Source of the DNA: Notholithocarpus densiflorus
Lineage: Eukaryota; Streptophyta; Magnoliopsida; Fagales; Fagaceae
Length of the DNA: 64,000 bases
Direction: 5' to 3'
NCBI GenBank assembly: GCA_030021035.2
Contig: JARYZH020000015.1
Coordinates: 6,525,799 to 6,589,798 of the forward strand
Shown here one piece after another: positions 1 to 12,599 of this stretch; within the stretch, counting starts at the first letter, position 1, and every line of letters begins with the position of its first letter. A program made the position numbers and the translations under genes. The notes beneath the pieces were generated by a model, which was not told where the DNA came from, made no database searches, and saw nothing but the letters and a program-made list of their open reading frames with translations.

Positions 1-46
1 ATAGCCCGAGGACAGGTAAATACTAACGAAGGTGATAGGTTAAGAA
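1..46 (+). repeat. Left piece of element 1 5' LTR (Ty3/gypsy, Tat type)
   Basis: These bases read into the same GC-richer sequence that resumes at 1056, so I read them as the part of the 5' LTR of element 1 left of an inserted solo LTR. The LTR start lies outside the window. This is inferred from the continuity of the two pieces and cannot be proven without sequence to the left. Confidence 0.45.
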
Positions 47-1055
47 TGTATTGACCCCTTGTGATGAATTAATTGATTAATTAGCCAAGTTTATTAATTA
101 ATCAAATTAACATGCAAAATGCGTGGTAGCGTAAACAAATTACCAATTAACTAAAGTGCAGCAGAAATTAAATTGACACGGTGATTTGTTTACGAATGGG
201 AAAAACCTACACGGCAAAAACCCCACCGGGTGATTTTAAGGTCACCATTCCCGAGAATTCACTATTATCACAACAAGCGGTTACAAGTAAAGGAATCCCA
301 GTACCTTATACCAACCTATAGCTGAACCCTTACCCCAATACCCAATTGGACTTGTTCTGTAGTGACAATCTCTCCTTTCAATGCACGACTCTTAGTACGT
401 GACTAACTAATAGACGCGCGGATCCCAGTACGCGACTTAATCACTAACTTGAGAAAGATGTTGGTTGCAAAATTATTCAGTTCATCACACGATGAAGATC
501 AAGAAGCTCATTGGTCACAAAACCCTACGGTGTACAAACACAACAGCTTCTTCAAGAGAAAGATGAACTAGGGCAAATTCTGTCTCTGGTCACAATTTGC
601 ATGAACAAAACTTTGCTTCATACTTGTGCAACTTGTGTCACCTTTTACGGCTCTTAAAATAATCCTTATAGATGTTTAGGGTTGTGAGAAAAGAAAACTT
701 AAACACATACTCACGGATTGGATGAAAAACATCTCTGAAAAACTGAGTTTCATAAACCTCAATAGATAGCCATCTATCGAGCTAGCTGTTGAGCCACGGG
801 CTGAAATAGCTTTTAAACCTCGATAGATGCTAGCTGTCGAGCTAGCTGTTAAGCTTTGAAATTCAGCACTTTCTCACTTGATTCTTGGACAGACTTGTAT
901 GGCTTTAACACTTGAACTTGAAATCTTGTTCCTTGAAGTATTAAACACATCCTAGATATACCCAATTACAAGTAAAGTGCGTTTTGTCAAATGATTAGCC
1001 AATTACATAAAATAGTGACATATGTTCCTAACATTGAATCACATATGTCCTAACA
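47..1055 (-). mobile_element. Solo LTR, probably Ty1/copia, minus orientation
   Basis: Read on the minus strand the segment begins TGTTAGGAC and ends GTCAATACA, the TG...CA termini of an LTR, and it contains no coding domain. It sits inside the 5' LTR of element 1. The flanks share only AGAA/GAA (42-46 and 1055-1059), so the target-site duplication is not clean. A repeated motif of the type GAGCTAGCTGTTGAGC near 780-850 is internal to the LTR. Assignment to copia is from memory of similar plant LTRs; the solo-LTR reading is firmer than the family. Confidence 0.6.
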
Positions 1056-1763
1056 GAAGGCGTACCGGTTAATGGGCCGTGGAAGAAGTATGGTCATAAG
1101 GAGGTGGAAATGTTGTTCGAGGAGAAGTATCTCCTCAGCTAAATAGAGTAGAAGTTAAAGGTCCAACCCTTTATCAAGGACAAGGTAACAAGCAATCGTG
1201 CTAGTAAGGATAAACCTCAGATATGGATAAACAAAAGAGAGTTGAGAAATATCTGAGAAGAAAGCTGCTACCACCGCATTAAATGCTCTGCATCTAATCC
1301 CCTAGCTGCATTAATGTGGAGGTGATACCTGAACTGTAATCTTCAGCCTTACAGCTACCCCCAAAAACTTCAGGAAGGTGCTGATGGGACAAGTATCAAA
1401 GCCAGCAATCTGATTTACACGTGGAGGGCTGAGATGAAAGAAGGAAGGAGAATATAAAGGAGAAAAACCCCATTACAAGGGGATCATCAAAAAATCTAAG
1501 GAAAAATCACTGTACACTCAAGAACTGTAATTCTGTATAAGTCTGAGAGAAATATCTAAGAACAAATCATCCTTAGACTTGACCTAGGAGAACTTTTCTT
1601 GCTTAAATTGTTTGTTGTATTCTTTCCAACCATAACTAACATATTGTGACTACTATCCATTTATCTCATTGAAAATTCATCTTTAAGCCCACTCTCTAAC
1701 AAATTAGGCTCTTTGGGCCATTGACCCTTCATTTGGGATTTAGGAGCAAATCGTGCCCTTACA
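1056..1763 (+). repeat. Element 1 5' LTR, main part
   Basis: The segment ends in TTACA directly before a degraded primer-binding site. It has a TATA-like box (AATATAAAGG, 1451-1460) with the GC-poor leader expected downstream of an LTR promoter. Its plan matches the LTRs at 11524-12297 and 14200-14819, including a CGCATTAAATG-type motif and GATGGGACAAGTATC-type stretches shared with the former. The matching 3' LTR is not present in the window, so element 1 is truncated at its right end. Confidence 0.65.
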
Positions 1764-1764
1764 A

Positions 1765-1781
1765 TTAGCGTCGTCTGTGGG
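1765..1781 (+). promoter_or_regulatory. Degraded primer-binding site of element 1
   Basis: TTAGCGTCGTCTGTGGG follows the LTR end after one base. It corresponds to TTGGCGCCATCTGTGGG at the same place in element 2 (from 14821), with G-to-A and C-to-T changes in the tRNA-complementary part. This would impair priming and fits general transition-type decay. Confidence 0.65.
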
Positions 1782-1811
1782 AAAGTTGAACATTCTTAAG
1801 CTCATTCAATC

Positions 1812-4800
1812 ATGGTAGGATCAGGATCAAATTGTGAAGAATCTGTAGGATCCTAACATCAAGATCAATTTTTTAATCTTGAACGAAGGAGGGACCGTGA
1901 AGTTAGTGTGCACATCACTCATACAAGTAGGAATCATTCTAGAAGTGGGAGCCATGTATCCCATGGAGAAAACACTAGGAACATGCAGCTGGAGATAGAT
2001 CATTTATGGAGGAAGTTACACCGTAAGCAAAGGAGAGGGACTCCTTCAAGCTCGGAATCTCATTCTGATGACGGTGATGGTAGCTACAGGCCCAAGTCAA
2101 GGACTTCTTTTAGTGAGTCTTTCTCTCGTGATGAAGACCGCCATCATAGGCGGAGGAGCAAAAGCCTATTTTGCTGGGGCTTGGGAAATGATGCTATGAG
2201 TAGGGTCTTGCGCCAAATCTCCAAGTCACCATTCACACGGAGGATTGAAGGGGGAAAACTTCCTCGGCGATTTACTCAACCAACATTTACCATGAATAAT
2301 GGTAGGACGGACCTGGTGGAGCATGTTAACCATTTCAACCAGAGAATGGCTGTCCATTTAAAGAATGAAGCCTTAATGTGTAAGGTATTCCCATCTAGTT
2401 TAAGGCCAATGGCGATAAGATGGTTTGACGGATTGGAGGAAGGATCAATTTCAGGAGCTTACTAGGGCCTTTGGGGCCCGATTTGTTACTTGTAGTAGGG
2501 TTTCTTGTCCCTTGGATTCCTTGCTATCTATGGCCATGCGAGAGGGAGAGACTCTGAAGACGTATTCAGATAGGTACTGAGAGATGTTCAATGAAATAAA
2601 TGAAAATTTTGATGATGTAGCAATAAGGACATTTAAGGTTGGCCTCCCTGCCGAGCATGATTTAAGGAAGTCTTTGACAAGAAAGCCTGTCAGAAGCGTA
2701 CGTCAGCTCATGGATTGAATTGATAGTATAAATGGGTCAAAGAGGATCAACAACAAGGAAAGGGGAATGTTAAAGTAATTCCCTAAGACCGAAGGAATTT
2801 CAGATCGGAGAGGTACAATAATAATCGGCCTAGAAGAGATTTTGCTAGGCATACCGGGCCTGCTACTGCCCAGGTAGTTAGTACTGTGTTCAGGGAGCTT
2901 GTGCACCAAATCTTGGAGAAAATCAAGAATGAGCCATACTTCAAGTGGCCAAATAAGATGGGAGGAGACCCCACGAAGCACAACCAAATTCTTCATTGTC
3001 AGTACCACTAGGACCGAGGACACACTATAGAAGAGTGTAGGACTTTACAGGATCACCTGGAGCAGTTGGTTAAAATTGGGAGACTAAAGCAATTCTTATA
3101 TCGACTCAATGGACAGCTTAGCCAAGCAAGGTCGGCACATCAGAGGGATGCTTCTTCAAGACCGCCTTTAGGGACGATTAGTGTTATTCTTGCTGCCCCA
3201 AGTAGGAATGGTTCCTATCCATCCAGGGTGATGTCTATAGCCTGGCCACATGCTGAGGATTTGACCTCTGATTCTAAGAGGGGTAGAATGGAAGTTCGAC
3301 CAGCTCTAAGCTTTTCTGATAAGGATAAGGTGGGAATCCTACAGCCACATGATGATGCCCTGGTGGTTACCCTCAGGATTGAAAGGTATGATGTGAAGAG
3401 GATTTTGGTAGATCAAGACAGTGGTGCAGAGATCATGTACCCTGACCTATACAAGGGACTCAAGTTGAAGCCTGAGGACCTAGCCTGCTATGATTCTCCT
3501 TTAGTGGGGTTTGATCGGAAGACAGTCATTCCAAGGGGCTAGATCAGATTACCTGTTCAGGTAGGGTCGGAGGTCGTGGAAGTGGACTTTATTGTGGTAG
3601 ATGCATATTCCCCCTACACGGCTATTGTGGCGAGGCCTTGACTTCATGCCATGGGGGCTGTTTCCTCCACTTTGCACTTAAAAATGAAGTATCCTTCAGG
3701 GGATCAGGTTGAGGAATTGATTGGAAGCTAGTCTATGGCCAGACAATGTTTGGTGGCTGCAATTAGATATCAGTCTGAAGGTGAATTCTTGGCTATTACA
3801 GAAAGGGATTTATAGCAATTAAGGAGAACAGTCCTGTCCTCAGATGTTGTGGCAGAAGGGACAAAGTGTGAAGAGTTAGAAAAAATCATCATTGATAATG
3901 ATGAGGGGAAGATTTTCCAAGTGGGAGTTTAGTTGCCTCATCAGGAGAAGGAAGAACTGGTTGTTGTTTTCCTCAGGAAGAACGTTGATGTGTTCGCGTG
4001 GAATGCTTATGAAGCCCCCAGGGTGGATCCAAATTTCATTTGTCATCATCTAAACGTTAATCCATCTATCACCCCTAAGAAGTAACCACCTCGGCACTCT
4101 TCCAAAGAACATTCTGATGCTGTTAAAGAGGAAGTGATCAAACTTAAGCAGGCAAGAGCAATAAAAAAGGTGTTTTACCTTGAGTGGTTGGCCAACACGG
4201 TGGTGGTAAAGAAGAAGAATGAGAAATGACGAGTATGTGTGGACTTCACAGATCTAAACAAAGCTTGCCCCAAGGATCCCTTCCTGGTACCTCGGATAGA
4301 CTAGTTGGTAGATGTAACAGTTGGTCATCTTCGGATAAGCTTTTTGGATGCCTTTCAGGGGTACCATCAGATACCATTGGCTCTAAATGACCAGGAGATG
4401 ACTGTTTTTGTTATGCCTACTGGGAATTACCATTACAAAGTGATGCCTTTTGGGTTGAAGAATGCAAGATCCACTTATCAACGGATGATGACTAGGATGT
4501 TTGAACTTCAACTTGGCAAAAATATTGAAGTCTACATAGATGATATGGTGGTGAAGAGCAAGGTAGAATCTGAGCATGTGAATGACCTTGGAAGTATTTT
4601 TGAAGTGTTGAGAAAGCAAAAACTACGCCTTAATGCTTCTAAGTGTCCTTTTGACGTCAGTTTAGGAAAATTTATGGGTTATATGGTCACTTACCGTGGA
4701 ATTGAAGTCAATCTTGATCAAATTAATGCAATTAACAATTTACAACATCCTCGGAATCCTAAGGAAGTCCAGAAGTTGATAGGAATGACTGCAGCCCTGA

Positions 4801-7132
4801 ACCGATTTATCTCTTGGTCCGCAAACTGATGTAAGACTTTCTTCCAATTGTTGCACAAATGGAAAGGATTTGAGTGGACTGAAGAATGCGCTTTGGCCTT
4901 TCAACAATTGAAGGATTATCTTTCTCGGCCACCCATTATGTTTAGGCCCGAGGAGAAAGAGGTTCTTTTCGCCTATAATGTTGTGGCTTCTCATGCAGTT
5001 AGTCTAGTACTGATAAGGGTGGACAATGGAGTACAACGGTCAGTCTATTATGTGACAAGTCGCTACACGAAGCAGAGGTTCGTTATTTGCCACTAGAGAA
5101 GGCTATTTTGGCAGTGGTACATGCTATACGGAAACTCCCTCATTATTTCCAAGCTCACACAGTTGTGATTTTAACCCAACTTCCTCTTCAATCATTGCTC
5201 CGAAAGGCTAATTATACAGGGAGAATTGCCAAGTGAGGAACAATTTTGGGGGCCTTTGACATTAAGTATATGCCTTAGACTTCTGTTAAGGGCCAAGTTC
5301 TTGCAGATTTGGTAGTAGGATTTACTGAATCTTCAGTAGAAATAGAGGATGAAGAGCAAAACTTAGAAGGAAAACCAGTTGAAACAATTTCTCTACAAGG
5401 ACCTTTGACTTGGAAATTGTATGTTGATGGTGCAGCTAATCAGAGAGGATCTGGGGTAGGACTAGTTGTGGTGTCCCCAGACAAGATCACTATTGAGAAA
5501 TCTTTAAGGTTGAGTTTCTCGGCCACGAACAATGAAGCCGAGTACGAAACTTTGTTGGTAGGGATGGTCATGATTTAGAAAATGGGAGGAAAGACAGTGG
5601 AAGTGTTCTCGGACTCAAGGTTGGTGGTAGGCCAAGTAAAGGGAAAGTTGGAAGCTAGGGATTTGAGAATGCAAGGATATTTGAGTCAAGCTAGGCGCTT
5701 CTAGTCAAGTTTTGAGTTTTTCACTTTGCAACAAATTCTGAGAAGCAGGAATACACATGCTGATTCTCTAGCTACTTTGGCAACCTCTTCTGGATAAGGC
5801 TTACCTCGAGTTATACTCGTTGAAGATTTGCACAAGCCCACCGAGGAGAAGAAGGAGAAGGTCCAAGTTCACCAGATTAAGGTCGGGCCTAGCTGGATGG
5901 ATCCTTTGGTCCTGTTTCTCAAGGAAGGTACTCTGCCTGATGGGAAGGGAGAGGCAGATAAGGTATGGAGGAAAGCTCCTCGTTTCTAGTTGTCCAAGGA
6001 GAAAAAGTTGTATAAACGTTCCTTTTCTGGACCATACTTGCTCTGTGTCCATCCTGAAACAGTGGAGCCACTTCTAGAGGAGTTACATGAGGGAATCTGT
6101 GGAAGTCATACAGGGGGCAGGTCACTATCCCATAGGGCCCTTACCCAGGGGTATTGGTGGCCAAGTATGTAGAAAGAAGCCCTAGAGTATGTGAAGAAGT
6201 GTGATCAGTGCCAAAGATTTGCTCTGAACATTCATTAGCTAGGGGGTGTCCTCAATCCTCTGTCTAGTCCATGGCCATTTGCTCAATGGGGCTTGGACAT
6301 TGTAGGACCATTTCCTAAAGTTACAGGAAACCGAAGATGACTTCTGGTTGGAACTGATTATTTCACAAAGTGGGTGGAAGCTGAGCCACTATTTAATATT
6401 AGAGATTTGGATGCTAAGAAGTTTGTATGGAAGAACATTGTCACTCGGTTTGGGATTCCTCACACCCTCATCTCAGATAATGGGCTCCAGTTTGACAGTA
6501 AAGCCTTCAGGAAATACTACTGTGAATTGGGCATTAGAAACAAATATTCAACTCTAGCTTATCCACAAGGAAATGGACAGGCTGAAGCAGTCAACAAAGT
6601 TATAGTGAATGGACTTAAGAAGAGATTGGATGAGGCAAAAGGTAGGTGGGTTTAAGAATTACCACATGTTCTCTGGACATATTGGACTACTTCTCATCGG
6701 TCAACTGGGGAAACACCATTTTCAATGATTTATGGGTCCGAGGCTATGATCCCTCTAGAGACTGGATTTCCAACACTGAGAACGAGCTTGTTCACTCCAA
6801 ACAACAATGATAGGCTATTGAAAAAAAGTCTAGATTTGGTTGAGGAACGTAGAGAAGCTGCCATGGTTCAACTAGCATATTATCAATAGAAGCTCAAATA
6901 AGGGTATGATACCAGTGTAAGAGCAAGGCCGTTAACACCTGGTGACTTGGTATTGAGAAAAGTTGTGGGTACTGCAAAGAACCCATTATGGGGAAAGCTG
7001 ACGCCCAATTGGGAGGGGCCATATTGTATTACCTCGGTAGCTAATATAAGTGCTTACTTTTTAGAAGATTTAGATGAAAATGTTGTACCACGCCCTTGGA
7101 ATGTAAATAACCTACGAAGGTATTACTATTAA
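1812..7132 (+). pseudogene. Element 1 gag-pol, Tat-lineage Ty3/gypsy, inactivated
   Basis: A single decayed polyprotein gene can be followed through all frames. Gag starts at ATG 1812, with an in-frame TAA at 1854, and holds the CHHC-type knuckle near 2995-3045. The protease motif near 3400 reads DQDSGAEIMY, with the second residue after D altered from the usual DxGSGA. RT spans about 4150-4830 with YIDDMVVK near 4535. An RNase H with YVDGAANQRGSG lies near 5420, of the additional plant type found in Tat elements. Integrase has an HHCC finger (6090-6225) and the D, D and E segments near 6295, 6470 and 6580. More than 20 stop codons interrupt it, nearly all explicable as CAG/CAA/CGA or TGG changed by one transition, plus a frameshift near 2448. 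It cannot make protein. Confidence 0.9.
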
Positions 7133-7930
7133 TGAAAGGCAACTCTGCCACATTTTTGTTTATAATATTATATGTTGTGTATTCCATTCCTTTAAGTATT
7201 AAACAAAACCTCGGTCATGCCTGATTTCTCGGACCACATACCTTGGGTAAATTAATACTTTCAGTTATTTAGTTAAGTATTAAACAGAACCTTGGTCATG
7301 CCTGGCTCCTCGGACCACACACCTTGGTTAAATTAATACTTCTCCTTATTTATCTAAGTATTAAACAGAACCTCGATTATGCCTGGTTCCTTGGACCACA
7401 TACCTTGGGTAAATTAATAGTTTCAGTTATTTAGTTAAGTATTAAACAGAACCTTGGTCATGCTTGGCTCCTCGGACCACATACCTTGGGTAACTTAATA
7501 CTTCTCCTTATTTATCTAGGTATTAAATAGAACCTTGGTCATACTTGGTTCTTCGAACCACATACCTTGGGTAAATTAATGCTTCCTATTATTTATTTAA
7601 ATGTTAAACAGAACCTTGGTTATGCCTGGCTACTCGGGCCACATACCTTGGGTAAATTAATATTACCTATTTATCTAAGTATTAAACAGAACCTTGGTCA
7701 TGCCTAGTTCCTCGGACCACATATCTTGGGTAAATTAACACCATCTATTTATCTAAGTATTAAACAGAACCTTGGTCATGCTTGGTTCCTAGGACCACAT
7801 ACCTAGGGTAAATTAATACTTTTAATTATTCATCTAGGTGTTAAACAGAATCTTGGTTATGTCTGGGATCCTCAGACATCATACCTTGAGTAAATTAACA
7901 CCTACTACTATCTGAGCCTACTACCAAGTG
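7133..7930 (+). repeat. 81-bp tandem array in the 3' noncoding part of element 1
   Basis: Nine or so degenerate copies follow one another. Each holds TATTAAACAGAACCTTGGTC, a TCGGACCACATACCTTGGGT-like block and AAATTAATACTT. Starts at 7197, 7278, 7359 and 7440 show an exact 81-bp step; later copies drift. Such arrays between pol and the 3' LTR are usual in Tat-type elements, and element 2 has a different one at the corresponding place. Confidence 0.85.
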
Positions 7931-8413
7931 GAGTGTTAAGTGTGGTCTTGGATATGATAGTCTCCTCGGATTGTATGCCTTGGACAGATAGGTGCTTCAC
8001 CTTTGTTTGAAGTTAAGAAGGGAATCTTGAAGTACACATAATCTTTTGAGCTACTTATCTCAGGTATACAAAGTATGTTTTTAAGTTAAATTACAAGTTA
8101 TTAAGTGTTATGGGCTTGGAAAGGTTAGTCTATTACACTACCAATTACATGAAATGTAACAGTCAGGTTGCACCTTGCATAAACGACTGTCAAAGTTAAG
8201 AATGAAGATATATCTTAATCAAAAGAGGCTATAAATAATGCCTTGTTTTATCTAAACACAATGAAACATAAAGGAATTTAATGCTTTTCATTAAGTAAGG
8301 CCTTGAAAGGCAAAGAAAGTACATACTTAAAAACACAAACAACAAATACACATAAAGAGAAGTACATATAAAAAAAGAAGAAAAAACTACAACCACAAAA
8401 TATAGCCAAGGTT
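7931..8413 (+). other. 3' noncoding region of element 1
   Basis: The sequence continues with one more diverged array copy up to about 7990 and then single-copy AT-rich DNA up to the end of the antisense ORF. I see no coding signal on either strand. Confidence 0.5.
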
Positions 8414-8660
8414 CTACTTGGTCTTGGAAGGAGGATTGGTCTTTGCAGCTGTCTTGGCAGTTGTCTCAAGCATAACTGCTTGGGCTGTACCCTTGCCCTT
8501 TGGATCCTCCTTGGCAGTGAAGGGGAGGGTAACCAATACCAACTCCTGGCTCTGAGAGGCTCCCTTCTCCTTGGAGGAATCTTTGGGTGCAGCTGGGATC
8601 TTTATAGGCTCAAGGGCTATCTCTTTGGCTGGCTCTTTTTCTTTCTCCGCAACACCATAA
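8414..8660 (-). pseudogene. C-terminal remnant of the antisense ORF of element 1
   Basis: On the minus strand an open frame runs from the segment VAEKEKEPAKEIALEPIK to PPSKTK and a stop at 8414. It is rich in Lys, Glu, Ala and Pro and looks disordered. Upstream of about 8660 the frame turns into hydrophobic low-complexity sequence, which I take as intron. Its place and direction match the antisense gene of element 2 (22808-25374), of which it would be the tail. No start, promoter or N-terminal domain survives. It could also be chance coding in a biased sequence. Confidence 0.5.
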
Positions 8661-8779
8661 ATTATAATATAAACCAAGAATAAGATCCAAAAAAGTAAAT
8701 TAAAGATAACTAGATAGTTGTTCAAGATTGAAACTAAAAAGAAATAAAAGATAAGTATCTCTCTTGTATCTTGCAATTT

Positions 8780-11010
8780 TTTTTTTAAAGGACACTATTG
8801 GAACAAGCGAAGTATTTCAAAAGTGTCGGCACCTTCCTAGATACTATTGTGGGTCTTGGAAAAGTGTCAAGGGTGAATTTTCCTTTTATCTTTTCTCTGG
8901 TGTGTTGAAAGCCACACATCTAGCCAAGTCTAATTCATGGTGTGAAATACAATGATTTCTGGGAACTCAAGTTACCCCTTTACCCATTTTTCAATTATAA
9001 AAAAAAAAAAAGAATACAATGATTTTCCGGAAAACACTATCCTATATTGTTATTTCTCCTATATTGTTATTTCTCCTATATAGCCTACATAAGTTGCAGT
9101 GTATGTATACTTGGGAAGTTTTTTAAAGAATTTGAACGATGAATCTTTTTAATTAAATTTTTTTTTTCTCGCTTCTGGATGCCAATGGTTGGTGGACTGA
9201 TTTTAACTTTTATGCAGTCCTGTAAAAGATGTCAAAATCACATTTATTCTCCATACTATTGTATATTTCATGTTTACAAGTAAAGTTGTATTTATTTTTT
9301 ATATAGAGCACTCAATATATGAAATAAGCCCATGTTAGATCCCACAGGTTCGGTATGGTAGGTTTATCAACAAAAAAGAAGTTTATAAAAAATGTTTGGA
9401 ACGGTAGGACCACTGCTTAAACTTTCACGTAAAAGTAAATGCATAATATTTTCTATCTTTTCATTATTAAAAAAAAAAAGCCATTAATTCTATTTCAATT
9501 GAGGTTCCATTTCAAACGAGTAAAGTGTTACAAAAAAAAAAAAAAAAAAATTTATTTCAAGAGATCCATCATTATCAAAAAAAAAAAAAAAAAAAAAGTT
9601 AAAGAAAAGAGATCCATCACTTTTTTTTTAAAAAATCTCCTTGTCATGAATAAATCATTGTGGAGTTTGGAGGTTTCAAGGTATTTTAGTAATTTTCTAG
9701 ATTTTAGGGATATTTTAGTTTTTTTTTTTTTTTTTTTTTTGGGAATGTAGGGATATTTTAGTTATTTAGGAGGTTTAGGAATATTTATTTATTTTTAAGT
9801 TTTAGGAGTATTTTGGTCATTTTAAGGGTTTTAGGATATTTTTAGTCATTTTGGATGTTTCAAGGTATTTTGGTCATTTTTTAGGTTCTAAGGGGATTTT
9901 GGTCATTTTAGAGTGTTTTTTGGGATAGTTTTTTTAGATTTAAGGATATTTTGGCAATTTTAAAGGTTTTAGGGGTTTTTTTTTTATGGAAATTTTAGGG
10001 GTATCTTTGTTATATATATTAATTGATTATTGGGTAATTGGGTAGGTTGGGTTTTGCTTATAACAATTGGGTTGGTTTGAGTTTGGTTTATGATAAATTG
10101 GTTAAATGAGTAATAAATAGATAAATTAGTTTTATATACCCATTTAACATCCCTCTTTTAGCCGTAATGATGATAAGATGATCATTTTGACTTTCATGCT
10201 ATATATTATAAATGGGCATTTGACATCAAAAAAAAAAAAAAAAAAAAAAAATTTAAAATGTGCACTTCACGTAAAATTGAATTACAATTAAAAGCTAATC
10301 TGGTATGGATTATATTTAGATTTTGGTTCTACTTCAACTTTAAATATATGAATTGTATTTAGAACCCAAATATAGGTCTATAAAATATGGATTCTATTTA
10401 GAATCTTGGAGGAGGACCATTGCTAAATCATCTAAATTTGCAATGCAATAGTTTCTAACTAAAGTAAAGACTCCATTACTTGGTTATGTAATATTACAAA
10501 TAGCATAATAATTGAGAAAAAAAAATGATATTTGAAATCCCAATTTCCTAGAAATGTCAAGGACTAAAGGGCAAATCAGATTCGTCAATCTTAAAAATAA
10601 TAGCTAATAAAAAGCTCAAATCACTGCATGTTTGATATACAAAGAGTTTTGTGCGTGTGGCAATTAATTTGTTTTCTTCTCTTAAAGAAATGAATCTTGT
10701 TTTCAAACTCTATAAACAAAAAATAACAAAAATTAAAGAGAGTGCTAATGAGTGCTAACCAATTGCTAGAGAATATATAAGTGATTCCAAGATTATTTTC
10801 TAAATTTCAAAGTGAAAAGGTTGTCTTCTTGGTCAAGAAATTGCTAGAAGATATAGATTACCATGACATTTTAAAATATGAGAGTGTGTGGATAGGCTTG
10901 GCATATTTAAACAATATTTGATACCCAAATCCATTGCATTCATTGAAAACAAAAATTTGACTCTTTGATTTTCGCAATGTGTGATAACAAAATTAATAAA
11001 ATGAATTGAC
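8780..11010. other. AT-rich spacer, no gene seen
   Basis: The right end of element 1 fades out near here without a recognisable 3' LTR. Poly-A and poly-T tracts occur at 9535, 9575, 9720 and 10230. The open frames seen are low-complexity artefacts of those tracts. A 20-bp duplicate (CCTATATTGTTATTTCTCCT) lies at about 9042-9080. Confidence 0.6.
9675..9990 (+). repeat. Degenerate short tandem repeat, TTTTAGG-ATATTTT-GTCATTTT type
   Basis: About ten irregular units of roughly 30 bp carry GGTATTTTGGTCATTTTAAG or close variants, interrupted by a poly-T tract. The pattern looks like an expanded minisatellite rather than a gene. Confidence 0.6.
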
Positions 11011-11170
11011 ACAATAGTTCATTTGGCACAAAGATATAAAAGCTTCTATGAGACATGTGGCGCAAAATTGAGAATCCAATTGAGGATCAAATTGGATTTT
11101 CTGTAAGCTTTGGCTATATATATATACTAGTATATACCCCATGCTTACGCACAGAAATGATGAATTGTAG
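11010..11170 (+). repeat. Dispersed repeat copy 1 (TTGGCACAAA ... TTTTCTCTAAACTTT family)
   Basis: The segment runs from TTTGGCACAAAG through a GTGGCGCAAAATTGAGAATCC block to ATTGGATTTTCTGTAAGCTT, then a short TA run and CTAG-TATATACCCCATGC. The same order is found at 12600-12910 and in part at 13110-13215. The family is unknown to me; the TA-run and CTAG ending are reminiscent of some Helitron-like repeats. Confidence 0.6.
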
Positions 11171-11523
11171 TGGTGCTATTGATGTTAGTTTGGGTTATTA
11201 AAAATATAGGACATAGTTCGACAAGATATTTGGAGGTACTAAAATAGTTTTTCCTTACAATTTTCATGATATTGGTTACGCCAAGTTTCTCATTACATTA
11301 CTATTACGTACATAATTGTAAAAATCATTATTGGATACTACATACACAATATTAGTTCATAATTATTCTCTGTGAAATTCTACTAAATATAACACAAAAT
11401 AAAATAATAAACTTGTCAAATAGTATCCCCTAAATTGATTGGGGATAAGTGCATGAGATCGTTCAGCTCAATTATAGTTTATTACGTTCAATATTTTCGC
11501 ATACAAAATATCTGAATAGAAAC

Positions 11524-12297
11524 TGTGGAGGGAAGCACCCTCGCCCAAACATACTTGAGCAGTAATTAGGCCCAATTACCCACCAAATCTAGGCCCAACT
11601 CAGCCGAGTTAATGTGCCTAACAGGCTCAGCAACCCGAGGAGTATATTACAGCCAAGGAGGCCTCATAAAGCGCACCTCATGGAAGATGAGAAGGAAGCA
11701 GCCCAAGCAAGGAGATAGAGTCACAAAAAGGCATGATAACAGGTGCAGGGAGAAAAGGAGGAAAACTTCCAAGTAAAACAACCATCACCTCCGCATTAAA
11801 TGCACCAAAACAACCCAGCATGCCGCATTAATCGTCGAATGACCCCTGAACAATGCCCTCATAGCCTATATCCTACTCTACCACCACCAGCAAAGCAGTG
11901 ATGAGACAAGTATCCAGGGAAAGATTAGTAGCCGTCCAAGTAGAAGGCTGGGATGCAATTCAAGTGGCTATAAAAGGAGAAGATCCTACATGAATGGGGA
12001 TCGAAAATGAGAGAGAGAAAGATATAGGAACCAGACTATAAACTATAATTCTCTTCAAGTGCAGTAGATCCTCGGGCTAGTGAGAGATAAATAAGAATTT
12101 CACTCTTCCTTGTTCAATTTTTGTCATTGTTAAGCCATTCTTGGAGTCAATCTTTTTTCTTTAATAACTAAGCCTCACTTCCGAGAAATCTAAGTGTTGA
12201 CTTGCATATCCATCTCTACAAAGTACAAATTAATTGCATTGGGTTCCCATCTTAGCCCATTCTAAGTGGGTTGGGCCTAGGTTTTTATCCCCCTACA
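11524..12297 (+). mobile_element. Solo LTR, Tat-type Ty3/gypsy (774 bp)
   Basis: The segment begins TGTGGAGGG and ends CCCCCTACA, and is flanked by a perfect 5-bp target duplication GAAAC (11519-11523 and 12298-12302). It has a promoter-like TATA (GCTATAAAAGG near 11970). It shares blocks with the 5' LTR of element 1. No internal region is present, so the element has been reduced to one LTR by recombination between its two LTRs. Confidence 0.9.
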
Positions 12298-12599
12298 GAA
12301 ACAGTATAAAAATTATACTTATTAGTTCAGAAAAAAAAATAACAACAAAAATCTAAACAATTTAATTTTTATGAAAAGCTAACAAAAGCAAAATCCAAAT
12401 TTTAATTCTAATTGAATTTTTTCTAAACTTTGGTTTTAAAAAAGTTTATATATATATTGCCTAGTTAGTAATGGACCATACTTAGTTATGGTATATTACA
12501 TAAATAACTTATAAACTTGAATTGATTTTAGTTATGCAAAAAAAAAAAAAAAAAAAGACTTGTAAATATAAAGTCATTCAAAAATTATGTTTTTTTATA

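Noticed and set aside
9439..9750. 103-codon frame rich in Lys and Phe
   Set aside because: Made of poly-A and poly-T tracts.
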